Origin: Paragyromitra xinjiangensis
Lineage: Eukaryota; Ascomycota; Pezizomycetes; Pezizales; Discinaceae
Assembly: GCA_038503065.1 (NCBI GenBank)
Contig: JBCAMK010000021.1
Span: 1,240,001 to 1,304,000, forward strand
DNA length: 64,000 nt
Direction: 5' to 3'
The position numbers were made by a program, and so were the translations under genes. The number at the start of each line of letters is the position of its first letter. The first letter of the stretch is position 1. The notes below the pieces were generated by a model. The model was not told where the DNA came from. It saw nothing but the letters and a program-made list of their open reading frames with translations, and made no database searches. This document shows, piece by piece, positions 42,746 to 55,785 of this stretch.

Positions 42746-45700
42746 ACAAAAAAAACTACAAAATGTAGCCACCTTTCTTATTTTTACTTTTCCGCCAAGT
42801 TTTTATGAACCCTGGAAGTTGAACGAGAACATGGGCCAGGGGGGATCTTTCATTAGCGGAGGCTGTAGTTTAAAAATATGTATTCCTAAAGGGAAGAGAT
42901 TAGCTGGAATCAAAAAAACATTCACATTTGAACTCTGTAGATGTTCGTAGCAATGATAAGCTCCGGCAGTGATTCGATCGCGCTTTTTTTATTCCTTGGC
43001 ATCCGAAAAAACCCTTTTTCCTATGGTGGTACAAGTTAACAGAAGCTAAGGAATGAGTGAATAACAACCTTGCATACCTTCTGGAAGTGACGGCTCTTCA
43101 ACATGCCTAATGTCTTAGCGTCACGAGGTTAAGCGGGAGCATTATTACATGTAAGCATAAGCCTTAGAGACATCCTAGGCTTCATGGAATCTCACTCGAT
43201 TATAAGCAAGCACTAGCCGGAAGCAAGTACATGTATTCAAGCTTGCCTTCTCTAATTCTAGTCGCTCCAAAACACTACATGTACGTTTTCCTAGAACTCA
43301 TTCGTGCTGCCATATAATGCAATTACGTCATAGGACTTGGCAGCCGTATTTAATAGCCTCCTTTCGACTTTCCTTCCCATTCTTCATCATGATATACCTC
43401 TTTGTTAGGCTTCTTACCTTCAGGCCTTGAATAGTGAGGCCCCACACGTGCATTTGTGGCTCCAATATTGCGGCGCGGAAAACCTCGGAAATGATCTCGG
43501 AAAACTAGAGGCTTTTCCCGGGGATACGGAATCTGCGCCGGTAGAGAGCCGCAGGTTATCCCTGCAGCGCTTAATTCTCTTAAAGCTTGGGAGCGACATT
43601 GCTACGATGGTCTTCTAATCATGATATGCTTTTTGGGGTTTGGATGGGGTTTCTTGGGTTTGGTATATTTTAGGGTTGCCTTGGTAGGTGGGGCGAGTAG
43701 TCTTTTGATTAGAGTATACTCGTCTCGTGATACTACCTTATTTGTTAATTCATCTCTTCGCCACCTCCTCTCACTAGCCTTCCCAATTTCTCTGTGTGAG
43801 CCTTACCCTATCCCCTATCCTTCTTTCCTCGTATTTGGGTTTAATATCAAATCTTGTGAGCAAATATCTGATTATGCTTAAGGGATCTCAACAACGGAAA
43901 CGTCAAACCAGACAACGTAACCCCACATCGGATCATCCCACACGCGAGAAAACTGCGCCACTCCAAGAGAGGGCGAGTCCAGAAAAATCACCGGGATGAA
44001 TGCCACTTTTCTAGCAACAGATATATTCCCTATATCGAGCCAGATAGCTGATGACTTTCTTTGTGCTGCACAGTTGTTCATCAATAATACCCCCGCCTCT
44101 GAAGATCAAGGAGGGAGCTTTGGGACGATCGTTAACTATTCAAGGCAGGGGAATATCCCTTGCCAATTATCCTGTTTGGGTTTCTAAGTAACTCTCCGGT
44201 TGACATCAGCAATCAGAGGTAAATAAAATCAGAGGAACTATAGGACCCACCGCGGCGCACCACGTCCCCAGAAGTCTTCAAGGGATGTCCATTGCGAGCC
44301 CCAATTGTGGAATGCGCTGCCAGACCAGAAACCACAATCCGCTATACCCAATTTCATCCCTCACCTCTACAAGCTAGACGGAGGCTATTCGAAACCCGAC
44401 CCTCACACCCCTAGACAAGATAGTGTTTTGGATGATCAGAGGCCCATGAATACTGATATACCCATACTGAGCCCGGGTGGGGTTCCTTGTGGCGAGGAGT
44501 CAATAGGAACACCAGTGGTAATCCCGAGTCTGACGAAGAGCATATCAATGGCATGGCGGGTCAGATACGTAGAGGGTTCGTTAGACTGGACGAGAATGAT
44601 CTGGCAATGCAGGATGGGGGCAAGAGCGAAAGTTGCGCAGATGTTGGACGAATATGAAAAGCAAGAAAAATCAGGTCATAAACGTGTATATCCTGGCCAC
44701 AAAAGGTTAAGGTAACCCTAGATGAATAGCATTAAAGACTATGTATCTCGGTTCGACACCGGAAAAACTCGGTTAGAGAAGTTATGTTACCACTAGCCCT
44801 TAAAGTTCCTTGGTTACTGATCTTATGTTATAGGGCCTTAAGCTTGAGAATAACTATATGTACGCTTTAACGACTAGCGTAGTCTTCTAACCTATGGACC
44901 AGCATAAACAACACCCGGTACCTCAAATCCGGTTATCCTCTGCGTGTTATAGAATGGTTTTTAAAAGTAATAAATTGGCGCAAATTTCAAAACTTTAGAT
45001 GGTACGTAAAGGAAATTCAGCTTTCTTGACGACAGGGTTCGGGCTTCCCTTCACTATACTAATAGGATGATCTAAATTTTCTCGGTGTTGCTGTACGATT
45101 TAAAGTGCCTCATATCCTATCTTTTTGGAGCACTAATGTTTTTTGGCATCAATGACTAGGAAATTGTTAGCTGCCAGGCCCGCAAGCATTACTGATTGGC
45201 TTTCCACGCACCCCACCCCGAGTTAGATCAGCCATCGTAATTATACTAACGCCCCAGGAGCTATCTCTCTTTGCAACCTGGGAAGCAATGCGTGCAAATG
45301 GAATAAAAATTCAGTCCATTAGCCCCTTTACTTTCTTATAATATTATTTACCTTAAGTTGCTGGTTTTACAAATAGTACCTATGCGCCAGGGCTACTATT
45401 TTTTTTCTTCAGTGATAAGATTAAGGCTAACGAATGGGAAGAGTTCATTTACGAATGCCATGACCATTTGCTTCCAACCAATCATCCAGTAGTGTACTGT
45501 ATTTTTTTTATAACGGCCCAAATAAGGATGAGTGAAGTGCCAATAAGCAGGGTAACTCCATAACGTGGCTTATCTTGCCTCGGCAGGGGCCAAGCCGAAG
45601 ACTAAAAAGGCAAAGTCCACTAATTATCACTCGCAACTTCAAGCCAACCAGAGCTACCTCGTGATATATACACGTCCTTACATTAATTCATCCATAAATT

Positions 45701-46794
45701 AAGTTTTGATATCACCTTCCTACTTTGCAATCGAATACTTCCCGCTTCTACGAACAGCCCACTTCACACCACCATCACTAACAACCTATCACACCACCCA
45801 CAACCGGGTATCCCACTTCTGTCTTAAAAGCTCCTACGATCCATCTTCACTACGTCCTTACGATTTCACCTTCCCAGCTCTATGAACCCTAAACAAATAC
45901 CGATAAAACACCTTGCTGATCATTCAGCCAAACTTGGCTCGCTGATCTTCGGCTACTAGTACCCACAAAAGCACCTTCACCGTGAATGGTGGTTCGTTGA
46001 GGAAAATGTAAATCGATTACGCGTATACAAGCTAATCTAGGATATCGGGTTGGCCCAGTCTGCGGTGAGTTCTAAACCCGACGTGGACAACGATGGCTAC
46101 AGCGAGGAGTACAAGGTACCCGGAGCAGCATACAGGTACGAATTGACCAATTAATCCGTTGGTGTGGTGGGGTCCGAGTCGAGAACCCCTACTAACGAAA
46201 GGCATGTCTGTAGAGTTCCCACTTCCTTTACGCACGCTGCGGGGGAACTGGTGCTAGATAGTTACAGGCTAATGCAACACCATCCAATGGAATAAAGTCA
46301 CGATATATCTACTTGACGACTTAGAAATAGACAGGCAAGAGTGGCGATGATTTCCAGAACAGAAGAGGAACCACAATATTTGTAACCCACCACAGGTCTC
46401 TATATTTTTTTTTCCCGCACGCAGCACCAACCCACACAAAAAAAAATTAAAGAAACCCGAATCAAAGAACCAAACAGGGAAAGGTTTAAAAAAAGAAAAA
46501 ACAGGAAGAAATCAAATAAAAAAATATGAAGAAACCCCATTTTTATCCCAGTTCCGATCTTTCTCTTATTTTTTTCTTTCCGCTCAGATTGTTAACAAAC
46601 AGAAAGTTTTAGAATCACCGCCCAAAACGCATCACACACACACAAAACTTTTGAGTATATAAAACGCATGAAGACAGACCATCCCGAACCTCCTACCCCT
46701 ATTAACATTCTAAGCGCCCCACCAACCCATTCCTGACGCCCTTCACATTATTCCACCAACGACCCCATTTTCTATTTCGACATAGTCGACCCGT
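42746..46794. other. 4-kb gene-poor region
   Basis: Three TACATGTA palindromes cluster at 43146, 43228 and 43276. An open frame at 44305-44715 (136 codons) has no ATG at its start and no recognised domain; I do not call it. From 45700 to 46000 there is C/A-rich sequence without a frame. The last 400 bp (46390-46790) are A/C-rich 3' flank of the ADP/ATP carrier. Confidence 0.55.
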
Positions 46795-48317
46795 TTAACC
46801 GGAACCACCCTTGAAGGCCTTTCCGAACATGAGAAGTTGGACCTGGTCGTAAATGGACAAGACACCAGCACCGGCAACACCACGGAGGATGTTGGCACCA
46901 GCACCCTTGAAGAGAGACTTAACACCCTCGGTCTTGACGATCTGGGCGAAAGCATCGAGGGAAGACTTGTACTTGACGGCCTCACCAGAAGTCTGTGTAT
47001 TGGGTTAGTATGCCGTTAAAGGGTTGTAATAGGGGCTATAGAAACTCACCATCATCATACGACGACGGACGGTGTCGAGAGGGTATGAAGCAATACCGGC
47101 ACCGGTGGTGACACCCCATCCGAGAGCGAAAGAGGCAAGGAAGTTGCCCTCAAGCTTTCCGGTAAGGAGGACAGGCTTGAGCGAGTCGTACATACCGAAG
47201 TACAGACCACGGTAAACGACGATACCGAGAACAGAAGGACCGAAGCCACGGTACAGACCGGAGATACCGTCAGAAGCAAGGGTCTTCTTGTAGACGTCGA
47301 CCAGACCGTTGAATTGACGCTCACCACCCTTCTTGGCCGACTTGGCGTCGTTGGCAAGACGAGTACGGGCGTAGTCAAGGGAGTAGACGAAGAGCAGGGA
47401 GGTGGCACCAGCAGCACCACCAGAGGCCAAGTTACCGGCCATCCACTTGGCGTAACCGTCACGCTCCTTCTTGTATCCGAACATCGCCTTGAACTTATCA
47501 CGGAAAGCAAAGTTCAGGGCCTGTGTAGGGAAGTAACGAATGACGTTGGCGGTGTTACCACGCCACAGAGCAACGGTACCTGAACGCAAAATTAGAAATT
47601 TGGACATCGAGTTTACGTGGAAATTAAATCTTACCCTCATCGGCCATGGTACGCTTGAAGCAGTCAATGATACCATTGTACTTGCGGTCAAGACGACCAG
47701 CCTTGATCATCTCATCCTATAGAAACGAAAAACCGTTAGAACGCTGCAAGCAACGGCCAGATCACAGCCAACACGGAATCAAAGATTCCATCGGAAGTGA
47801 TAGAGGACAAACCTGGTTCTGGATGAGAAGCTTGATACGCTCGATGGGGGCGGCAGCAGTCTTCGAGACGGCAGCGGACACACCGCCCACTATAGATACC
47901 CAAAAACCGCCAGTCAGCAAACTATTCCTAAAGCTGAATCAAATCATCCTGAGATGATTGAGGAAATGATATTCATTGTGGTGTTGGTGGATGAAAACAT
48001 ACTCAAGAAGTCGACCATGAAGTTCTAAAGCAAAAGTGGTTAGCGAAAATTCTTGTACAGCCTAACCATCCCGGATACAGCCGAATCAAAAAAAACCCCC
48101 ACCGAACCAACAGCAACACCGATAAGGATCTGAAAGGCTTGACATCTGTTTTTCCCCCACCTGCCCCGTAGAAGCAAACTTCCAAAGCAATTGATGTCCA
48201 CTTTCTCGATCGTCACGACAGTACTGCTGCTGAGATCGATCTCGGGTCGATAAAGCAGGTTGGGAAAAAAAAGAAAAAAATTGTGCAACTTACAGATTTT
48301 TGCTGAGTAGACGACAT
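46795..48317 (-). CDS. aac1: Mitochondrial ADP/ATP carrier
   Basis: Inner-membrane exchanger of cytosolic ADP for matrix ATP (SLC25 family). Six coding exons on the minus strand: 48294-48317, 48003-48024, 47813-47889, 47635-47716, 47050-47579 and 46795-46992, giving 310 residues. The N-terminus reads [20 protein letters not shown], then [20 protein letters not shown] (first PxD/ExxK-type motif as PIERIK). [39 protein letters not shown] and [15 protein letters not shown] follow, with the second repeat [12 protein letters not shown]. The diagnostic [11 protein letters not shown] hexapeptide straddles the last intron, followed by [20 protein letters not shown]. The first two coding exons are only 24 and 22 nt and are separated by a 269-nt intron. 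Pyrimidine-rich sequence lies upstream. Confidence 0.97.
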
Positions 48318-51300
48318 CTTGAAAGATGAGAGGGGAGAGATTTGCTAAAGCCGGAGAAATAACGGTAAAGAGCGAATCAACGACTCTTTACGATGTCTTT
48401 TAAAGATGGAATGGGAGAGGTTGGTGGGATGGGAGGGACGTGAAGGAGGAAGGGAGGAAGGGGAGGAGGGGAGAGGGCGATGGGTTTTTGAACGGGGGAA
48501 AATTGTCTTGGCTACTCGCTGGGAAAGGAACGAGGGAAAAAAAAACACTCTCTGTCTGTCTGGGTGTGAAACGCTTCTGAGAGCAGAGGCTGGTGGGAGC
48601 CAACCCTTGTCTTTGCCTGAACGGGTATAGTTGGGACTGGCTTTTTTTCCCGTTCCGCCCCGATGGAAGGTTTTTTTTTCTTTCTTTTAGGGCGGCATCA
48701 CAGCAGCAGGGATTTGAGAGGGTGGAATTCCTTCTTTTCGAGACAGCAATCTCGAGGCGGTTGCCGGATGGGGGGGCAGGCTGACAGCGAGGGAGAGATA
48801 GAGAGTGGCTTCTCCACAGTGGAATGAAGCCGACGTCGAGTAGCGGCGAGCTAGCGGCAATCTGTATTCAATGCCAAGTTGGATTATCATGAGAGATCTG
48901 GAAATCCTGTAGTCTTGTGAGGGCCCGAGAAGAATCCATCCTCATGGGGATGGATAGAGCTTTGTGGTCTAGGATGACGACTATTTGGTTCGTCGAGCAG
49001 TCTCTTCACAGAGTCTCCAGTAGAAAATCAAAGGAATACTGGTATCGGTATGCTGACCGGAACAACTGGCCCTGCATGTGAAGATTGAAATAATGTGAAA
49101 ACAAGCATTGGTTGGAAAATACGGTCGCAGTACAGAAGAGCCTGAAGCGCCGAACGGCGTCAATCTCGGATTCTCGGTATGAATGTACACGATAGGGGTA
49201 CATTTGGTATTATGGCACGCGATAAATGTTTGGGGGGTTTCGTTTCTTCTTCTTTTCTTCTTTGCATAACAGGTACTTTACCGTTGTTTTCCCATTTTCT
49301 TTCCTTCTGTCAAAAGGAAAATAAAAAAATAAAAAGTACCACTTGTACCACGGTCCGGTCCACGGTACCGACCCCATTTCCCGAGTCCCAGGCGAGCACA
49401 ATTCTTCGTGATCACCACAACGCTAGCCTTTCGAGCGCCTCCTCCCCGTCACAGAGGGGGGGACCCACTAAAATAGCAAATCGTCGCGTGCGGGAGGTCC
49501 TGGTCTATTTTGGGAGTAGAGCGTATCGGATAAAGTCGTAGAGCCGCATTTCCGCGGTTATCAATGAGGGTTCCGTTAGAGCGATGGGGAACTATTACGC
49601 TATGGATTTTGAAGAAGATGATGGTGTTTACTGCATGTGAAGAGAGTCTTATGTGAGAGTGAGATTGAGTGAGAGCCTTATCGGGGGATCAACGGTCGCT
49701 AGCCCTGATCCGTGCCAAGCATTTACTATCCAACGGTCCTCACATCATCACTAACACCACAACTACAGAGAAATCCTTTTTAAATCTATTCTACGAGCGA
49801 AAGCCTAGGACCGCCATGCTCAACAAGAGCCGTGTGAGGGTAATTGAATAGTGAGGCTTATCTTGCTCGACTCGTCGAGGGAAAGGGAACTTGTCAAGTT
49901 TACTTAGCAGAGGCAAAACTCAATGGTATTTAGGACCGTCACATTTTATTTGCCAATGCGAAAATGCTAGGTTCTTCACGGCGGTACTCAAGGCTGGAGA
50001 TCATTGGGGTGATTTTGCTAGACTTCATCTATTATAGTGAGGAAACTATCTACTGAGTGCATTGATTTGGAAATTTGATGAAATTGATTTTAGATATGTA
50101 ACTAGTACATCCTACTTATTTGTCGGGGATCTCGTCTAGTGCGTTTTTCTCCGGAAGTTGTTGTATATAGAATAATTTTATGACCTGAGGTACTCGTCGT
50201 CACACCAGCGAGATAAACATGTATGTAGTATTCGGCTAGTGGGCCTGCTGCAATGGAGAAGAAAACAGTAACAGCACCTAAGCCTCGTATGATAGCCACC
50301 TCTACTCAATAATTAGTTAACACAGCTTAAATGGGGGTAGGGAGTTATACCTGTCGGTGCTTCTTATTGAGATACCAACTAATCAACCTCCGCAAACGCA
50401 TGCTTCGTCTGGATGTCTCTATTTGCTTCTTGGAGGAGACTTTCGTCGGAGGCTGCTTATCATTGGCAGTTTTCTCGAGAGGATAAGGTTACGATGCTGG
50501 TAATGTACAGTTACTAGTTCTTGGGTTGTGTATCCAAAGGCGTTTTTAAGGCACTTCTAACACGATTTTGATTTCCGGTTTTGCGTGTGGATGGACATAA
50601 CGATGTCCCCTCAATGATTGTGTGAGCGATTGAACATTGATTCAAGGCAGCTGGGTACTAGTCTTATTAGCGAGACTGAAGTATAACTTGAAAGAGGGTA
50701 TTCTTAAAATTTCAGCGGATTTTACCATGTCCTCACATGGAAACTATCTATAGCTTCCGATACTCCCCATGTTTGCTAGGATCCTTTTCGCGACAATTTT
50801 GTAGGTAGGAAGCTTGTCCAAACTCTATACACACAACATTTCGACTGGTATTTTGAATTGGTGTTTGTATGCGATAGCGGATGCGGTTGGTAATTGGACA
50901 AACTCGATCAAGACCTTAGTTTGGTTGGCATTCGAGAGCCATGGCTTGCCTCTCTAGCAGTTTGCCATCGCGTTTCTTATAAGGTGTTTTGGGGGCATGG
51001 AATCTGGCTAATATGGCTGCCAGTGCTCTTGTGGGAGACCCATCTCAGCGTAATGGCTAGTTGAAGTGAGAGGTGAGGTGGGGTGTGAAGTGTGAAGTAG
51101 ATAAACGTGCAGGGTCACGGATAGCGGACAAGGGTTATGATAGGATACACGGTACCTACATATCCACCCACGGCAAATACTCTATACCAGCCCTAATCCT
51201 CAGCCACCACAGCCACCACAACGCGTCGTAGCAACGGATTCAAAACTTTTATTATTTACTCACATCACGACTTTCTGATCCAACAAAGAGCTTCACCTCA

Positions 51301-51401
51301 CCATTATCACTACCACCAGCTCTACCATCATCATCATCAGCACCACGACTCCAGGCAATTTCATGTCCCAAATCTCCCTCTCATCAATTGTCCGATAAAC
51401 C
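48318..51401. other. 3-kb divergent intergenic region
   Basis: Contains the pyrimidine-rich ADP/ATP carrier promoter (48395-48480, minus-strand sense). Otherwise AT-rich without supported genes. A short CCGGTCCACGGTACCG near 49355 is partly palindromic. No TACATGTA copy falls here. Confidence 0.55.
48395..48480 (-). promoter_or_regulatory. Pyrimidine-rich promoter tract of the ADP/ATP carrier
   Basis: On the minus strand this stretch is an almost pure C/T run (CCTCCCCTTCCTCCCTTCC), ending about 80 bp upstream of the start codon. It mirrors the tract upstream of 6-phosphogluconate dehydrogenase. Function inferred. Confidence 0.45.
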
Positions 51402-54400
51402 ATGCCCGAACCCCTGCCCAAATTACGACGAACCAGTCTCTCTAAAACTACCCGTATAGCCAACAACCCCCATAACTCCACAGCAACTCCATGGACTACA
51501 GCCCGCTGTCACCGTCTCCTCCGTCCTCTTGCGGCAAAACTTCAAGCCCTAAGGAGCATCCTCCAATCGAACCCATCAGCCATAAATGCGGGTGCGATCC
51601 GTCAGAAGCCTAAACACGATCCTACAGATCCAGATGCACTCTTTGTGCAGATTGTTGAAGAGACTGAAGAAGAAAAAGTAAAGTCTGGGACGCGGGTGCG
51701 GTCGAAACCACGGCGAACATATTCAGGTGTTGGGAGAGGGGGGGCTGCGAGAGGGGGGGCTGCGATAACGACGTCATCGGTTGGTGCTAATGATTCATAT
51801 CTCTCGATATGGGGCGGTTTTAGCAGCGCAGAGACAGCAGGTGTTGATTCAGATGTTAACCCGCCCAAAAAATCACGCCGGGCGAGTTCTCCAGATCCTA
51901 ATAGTCCATTGACGTTGCTGCATTCGTTGAAGTCGACTATTCATCCGTCGATCTTTTCGGCTTATTTGGGGATTTATTCAGCGCTTGAGTCTGTGCTTCT
52001 TTCTACGAACTTACCCTCTACGACACATGTTCTCCCATTACGAGTCCTGGCTGCAAGGAAGATCGCACATTGTATTCTCGCTACTAGCTCCGAAGTTGAC
52101 TCTGATGACATCTGGTACGATGCGGTAGCTGACCTCGGGTCTGGTGGGGAGTACCTGCGTGAGCTGGTCCGCTGGCACGCGATTGAACTTGTGCGCGAAG
52201 CCACGACAGAAGGGTTCATGGGTCGATCTGATAACGGGTTGGGGATAAGAGGAGTTCTAATACTCCTCTGTAAGACTGTTGGCGCGGAGCAAGAAGCACA
52301 GAGCTTACTACAAACATTATTTGATCTACACCCTGTTATATCATCACCCCAAAACCCTGCGCTTTTGGCTCTTAAGACTTTCTTTTCTTCAGAGCCGGAA
52401 GTACAGTATCGTTTTCTTGCTAAGAATTTCCCGTCTACGTGCTCGAATCCATCTTGGCTTGGTAGTCCTGATATTCACAAGTTCCTCCTTCTTGCTGCAG
52501 CTGAGATTGATTATAAACCCGGTATCGAAGCTCTCGCTTCCCGAGCTCTTGAAGCTACCTTTGGTCTCTGGGGAGAGTCCCACATCCTCGCACTCGCCGC
52601 CCAGCGCCGAGAAGCCGCAAAACGAAAAGCTCCCCCGCGCGGGACTAAACACGAGGGAGAACCTGCACGACGAAAAACACAATCCGTAATGCCATATAAA
52701 ATCGGGGCAAGATCAGAGACAGTCATCCTAAAGATGATCGAGTCCCTCATACTACTATCGTTTCAAGACCCATCGTCAAAAGCGCGAGGTGTATTACAGG
52801 GCCTAGTCCGTGGGTTTCTATCACAGACACACGATATCCGAATAGACACAGAAGAGGTGTGGGGTTCGCGTTGGCCCGTTGCTGGGAAGGTCGCTGTGTT
52901 ACTGCAGGGACTGGGGTATGGCGATGATGTACGGATTGTGGAGGAGATTTCGAGGTGTTTAGAAGACGTATGTGGGAATGGTGGAAAAGAGGGGATGAGG
53001 TCTCTTGCAAGTTTTATTGCACAGTGTTATTTGCCGCTGTATGACCGGTATTCGAGTAGAGATGAAGTGCAGCTCCTTGCGTCACGGCTATTATCACTCG
53101 CAGCTCAGTCAGGTCAATCGGAGGTTTTATTACCCCCTGAGACTCCGCGGATGCTGGGACGGGGAATTGTTACGTTTACGCCTGGGAAGCCGGATCTTGC
53201 GCCGGATCAGGAGGTGCGTGAGACGAAGCGGTATTTGGTCTCGCAGCTGGCGCTGCAGATTGCGGTTAGTTTCTCGTTAGCGGATTCGGTGAAGCGGGAT
53301 GCGACGTGGATTAAGTGGCTAGGGAAGTTCGAGCATAAGGTTATTGGATTAAAGATCCAGACTCCAGGACGGGTTAAAGCGGTGCTAGAGGACCCAGGAG
53401 AAGAGGAGAAGAGGAAAGAGGGTGGGAAGAAAAGGAAGGGTTGGAGGTATGAAGAGGGGTTGGATCTATGGGTTGCTGTTGGAGCTACTCCGGGACGCGA
53501 GGGGAGGGAGAAGAAGAAGGGGGTGTTTATGGCTTGTGTACAAGTTGAGATGGGGGATGGGGATTGGAAAGATGAATATGAGAGTTTCGACGACGAGCTG
53601 GACGTAACTGTATCAGATGCAGAGTCGAATGGGAGTGAATATACCCGTCCTGTTACACCTATTTCTACGTCTACGTCTACTACTACTTCAGACGATGACG
53701 ACGACGACGAGTTCTATTCTAACATACGAACGACCCCGCCGCGCACACTACGGAGATCACCCCGTGGGACGGCGAGGATTCGGAGGAGTTTGGTTAGTTT
53801 TGCAGTTAATTTGTCGAGTCCGGTGTTTGCGATGAGGACGCCAGCGAGGGGAAGGCTTGACTTAAGTGTTGGGGGGTCGAGTCCAAGTTCAGCTAATGGG
53901 ATGGGGTGGTGGGAGGATGGTGGGCATTCGTCTCCGGTTCTGCGGAGGGGGAGAGGGTGGGTTGATGATGGGGATGGGGATGAGGAGAGTGGAGGGGATG
54001 AGGGGGAGGAGGCGGTGGAAGAGGAAGAAGAAGAGGAGTATATGGAAGGCGAGACGGAGGGTGATATTTCAACACTTGGGCTTGGCGGTGTTAAGCTTGA
54101 TAATGGGTTTACTTCTCCACGCGTCTCTCGGCTGTCTTCTTTAGGGTCTAAGCGGAAGCGTGAGGCTGCTCGGTCGTTGGATAATCTCATGGACACTTCC
54201 GAGGAGGAGGAGGAAGAGGAAGAGGAAGAGGAGGATGGATCTGAGTATCAAGATGAGCCCCCAGAGGATATTGATATGGAGTTGATGGGAGTAACACGGG
54301 ATGAAGAAAAGGAGGAGGAGGAGGAGGAGGAGGAGGAAGAAATAGAGGAAGCAGAGGAAATGGAAGAAACAGACGATGATTTCTTCACAATTGCCGTCAA

Positions 54401-54764
54401 CACAGCCCTCCCATCTTCATCCCCTCCTCCACCAACGCCGCCCCCACCCCCTCGCCGCCCCAAGCGAATGTCACTCGCCGGCATCAAATCAATGCTCAAC
54501 ATCAACCTCTCACGTACACCCTCAAGTGAACCAACCCCTACTCGAGATCCTACACCCACACCCCCGAAGAAAGCAGCCGAGCTACCAATACCCCAAGCCA
54601 CCGCCTTCACGCCCCATAGGAAAATCGTCGACGATCCAAGACTGCAGCGGAAAATTGATAAATCAGCGAGGCGGCGACGACGGGCGAGGGAGAGGAAGAG
54701 AATGAGGGTTGCTGAGATGGCGAAGAAGTTGGACGAGGTTAGTGATGATGAGTTGGGGGTATGA
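51402..54764 (+). CDS. Large acidic protein of unknown function
   Basis: Single-exon frame of 1120 codons from a clear ATG. I do not recognise the family. The N-terminus has TPWTTARCHRLLRPLAAKL near residue 28, followed by a long region of amphipathic helices (about 180-700, for example LGIYSALESVLLST and LRVLAARKIAHCILAT) that could form HEAT-like repeats. From about 740 the protein is low-complexity: Ser/Thr-rich, an Asp run (DDDDDDEFYSN), PRTLRRSPRGTARIRRSLVSF, several poly-Glu blocks of 9-12 residues and a Pro-rich stretch. It ends in a strongly basic helix, RRRRRARERKRMRVAEMAKK. This layout suits a nuclear or chromatin-associated scaffold, but that is a guess. Two short tandem DNA repeats (AGAGGGGGGGCTGCG near 51736, GAG/GAA runs near 54200 and 54310) contribute to length. 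Confidence 0.7.
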   Translation: MPEPLPKLRRTSLSKTTRIANNPHNSTATPWTTARCHRLLRPLAAKLQALRSILQSNPSAINAGAIRQKPKHDPTDPDALFVQIVEETEEEKVKSGTRVRSKPRRTYSGVGRGGAARGGAAITTSSVGANDSYLSIWGGFSSAETAGVDSDVNPPKKSRRASSPDPNSPLTLLHSLKSTIHPSIFSAYLGIYSALESVLLSTNLPSTTHVLPLRVLAARKIAHCILATSSEVDSDDIWYDAVADLGSGGEYLRELVRWHAIELVREATTEGFMGRSDNGLGIRGVLILLCKTVGAEQEAQSLLQTLFDLHPVISSPQNPALLALKTFFSSEPEVQYRFLAKNFPSTCSNPSWLGSPDIHKFLLLAAAEIDYKPGIEALASRALEATFGLWGESHILALAAQRREAAKRKAPPRGTKHEGEPARRKTQSVMPYKIGARSETVILKMIESLILLSFQDPSSKARGVLQGLVRGFLSQTHDIRIDTEEVWGSRWPVAGKVAVLLQGLGYGDDVRIVEEISRCLEDVCGNGGKEGMRSLASFIAQCYLPLYDRYSSRDEVQLLASRLLSLAAQSGQSEVLLPPETPRMLGRGIVTFTPGKPDLAPDQEVRETKRYLVSQLALQIAVSFSLADSVKRDATWIKWLGKFEHKVIGLKIQTPGRVKAVLEDPGEEEKRKEGGKKRKGWRYEEGLDLWVAVGATPGREGREKKKGVFMACVQVEMGDGDWKDEYESFDDELDVTVSDAESNGSEYTRPVTPISTSTSTTTSDDDDDDEFYSNIRTTPPRTLRRSPRGTARIRRSLVSFAVNLSSPVFAMRTPARGRLDLSVGGSSPSSANGMGWWEDGGHSSPVLRRGRGWVDDGDGDEESGGDEGEEAVEEEEEEEYMEGETEGDISTLGLGGVKLDNGFTSPRVSRLSSLGSKRKREAARSLDNLMDTSEEEEEEEEEEEDGSEYQDEPPEDIDMELMGVTRDEEKEEEEEEEEEEIEEAEEMEETDDDFFTIAVNTALPSSSPPPPTPPPPPRRPKRMSLAGIKSMLNINLSRTPSSEPTPTRDPTPTPPKKAAELPIPQATAFTPHRKIVDDPRLQRKIDKSARRRRRARERKRMRVAEMAKKLDEVSDDELGV

Positions 54765-55785
54765 TAAAATCATGTGTAGTTATTATTATTATATATATAA
54801 TTAGTTTCCTTTGGCGCTTGGGTGGGGTGTTTTTATCATTGTAAGTGAGGGGTGATAATGTATAGTTAGCTTGGTTTTGGTATGATAATGAGGATGGGTC
54901 GAGTGATGGGTTATGATTGGTGATGGTGATGGGTGGGTCATGGATCGGGTTAAGTGGTGGGAGAAGTTTTGGGCTGCTTGTCTCGCTGGGTATTTGAGTT
55001 ATTTGTGAAGAAGTTGGGTACTCGGTTTCATCTTGGTATGTACTGGGACTGCAAGATTAGCAGGTGGTCGCTTCTCGAACCCGTAAGAAATGTCAGGAAT
55101 AATTGTATGCTTATAAATATAAATATTAACCCAATTTTGAGCTGAACCTGGTTATTGTTGACTTTAACTCGTTGTAAATTTTTGAGGTGGGATCTGGTCT
55201 GGCTCGGCCTATCGCTTACTTATGGTAGGGGGGTGTTGGGAGGGGCGACTTTGCGCTGACAGTTTGGGAATGAGTTGCCGATGTTGGCGCAGCTGCGCGG
55301 TTGTTGGGTGATGTATGTGCCTATGGTATAATATTCAAATACCTAGATTGGCCGATTAGTGGTTTTTTTTGCAAGTGTGGTACTTTTATCTAGTTACGGT
55401 GGGGGTCGGGGCGGAATGTCCGTTGTTTATGTGCACTGAAACACAACTTGCACTGGCAACTTGAAAACCGTTGGTATTATGGGCAACGCGGGATAAGTGA
55501 ATAGGCTCTCGAGTGCACAGAGTAGTAAGTATGTTATCCTTTCAAATGCCACTGGTTTGTTAATTGCATCTAGTGCTAAGTTATGACAATATGTTTATCA
55601 AGATATCTTTCCTATTCGTTTACTCCTTATACAAACTCCTCAGGCCATAGCCCAACTAATTCCCCCAAGCATTCAACAAAAACCAACAAAACAAAACAAA
55701 GAAATACAAAACCATAAAATAGAATAGGCCGACCATTCTCTATGAAATCTCTGCGCCAGCGCATCCTTCTTGATCCAAAGCCCTA
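54765..55785. other. Convergent intergenic spacer
   Basis: TTATTATTATTATATATATAA directly after the stop probably holds the polyadenylation signals of the large acidic protein gene. A run of AAACAAAAC-type low complexity lies at 55670-55710. No gene seen. Confidence 0.55.

Noticed and set aside
44305..44715. 136-codon plus-strand frame
   Set aside because: No ATG at its start, no recognised domain, no plausible partner exon; kept only as a note.
44745..44775. B-box-like GGTTCGACACC
   Set aside because: No A box at the right distance, no acceptor pairing, no T run.
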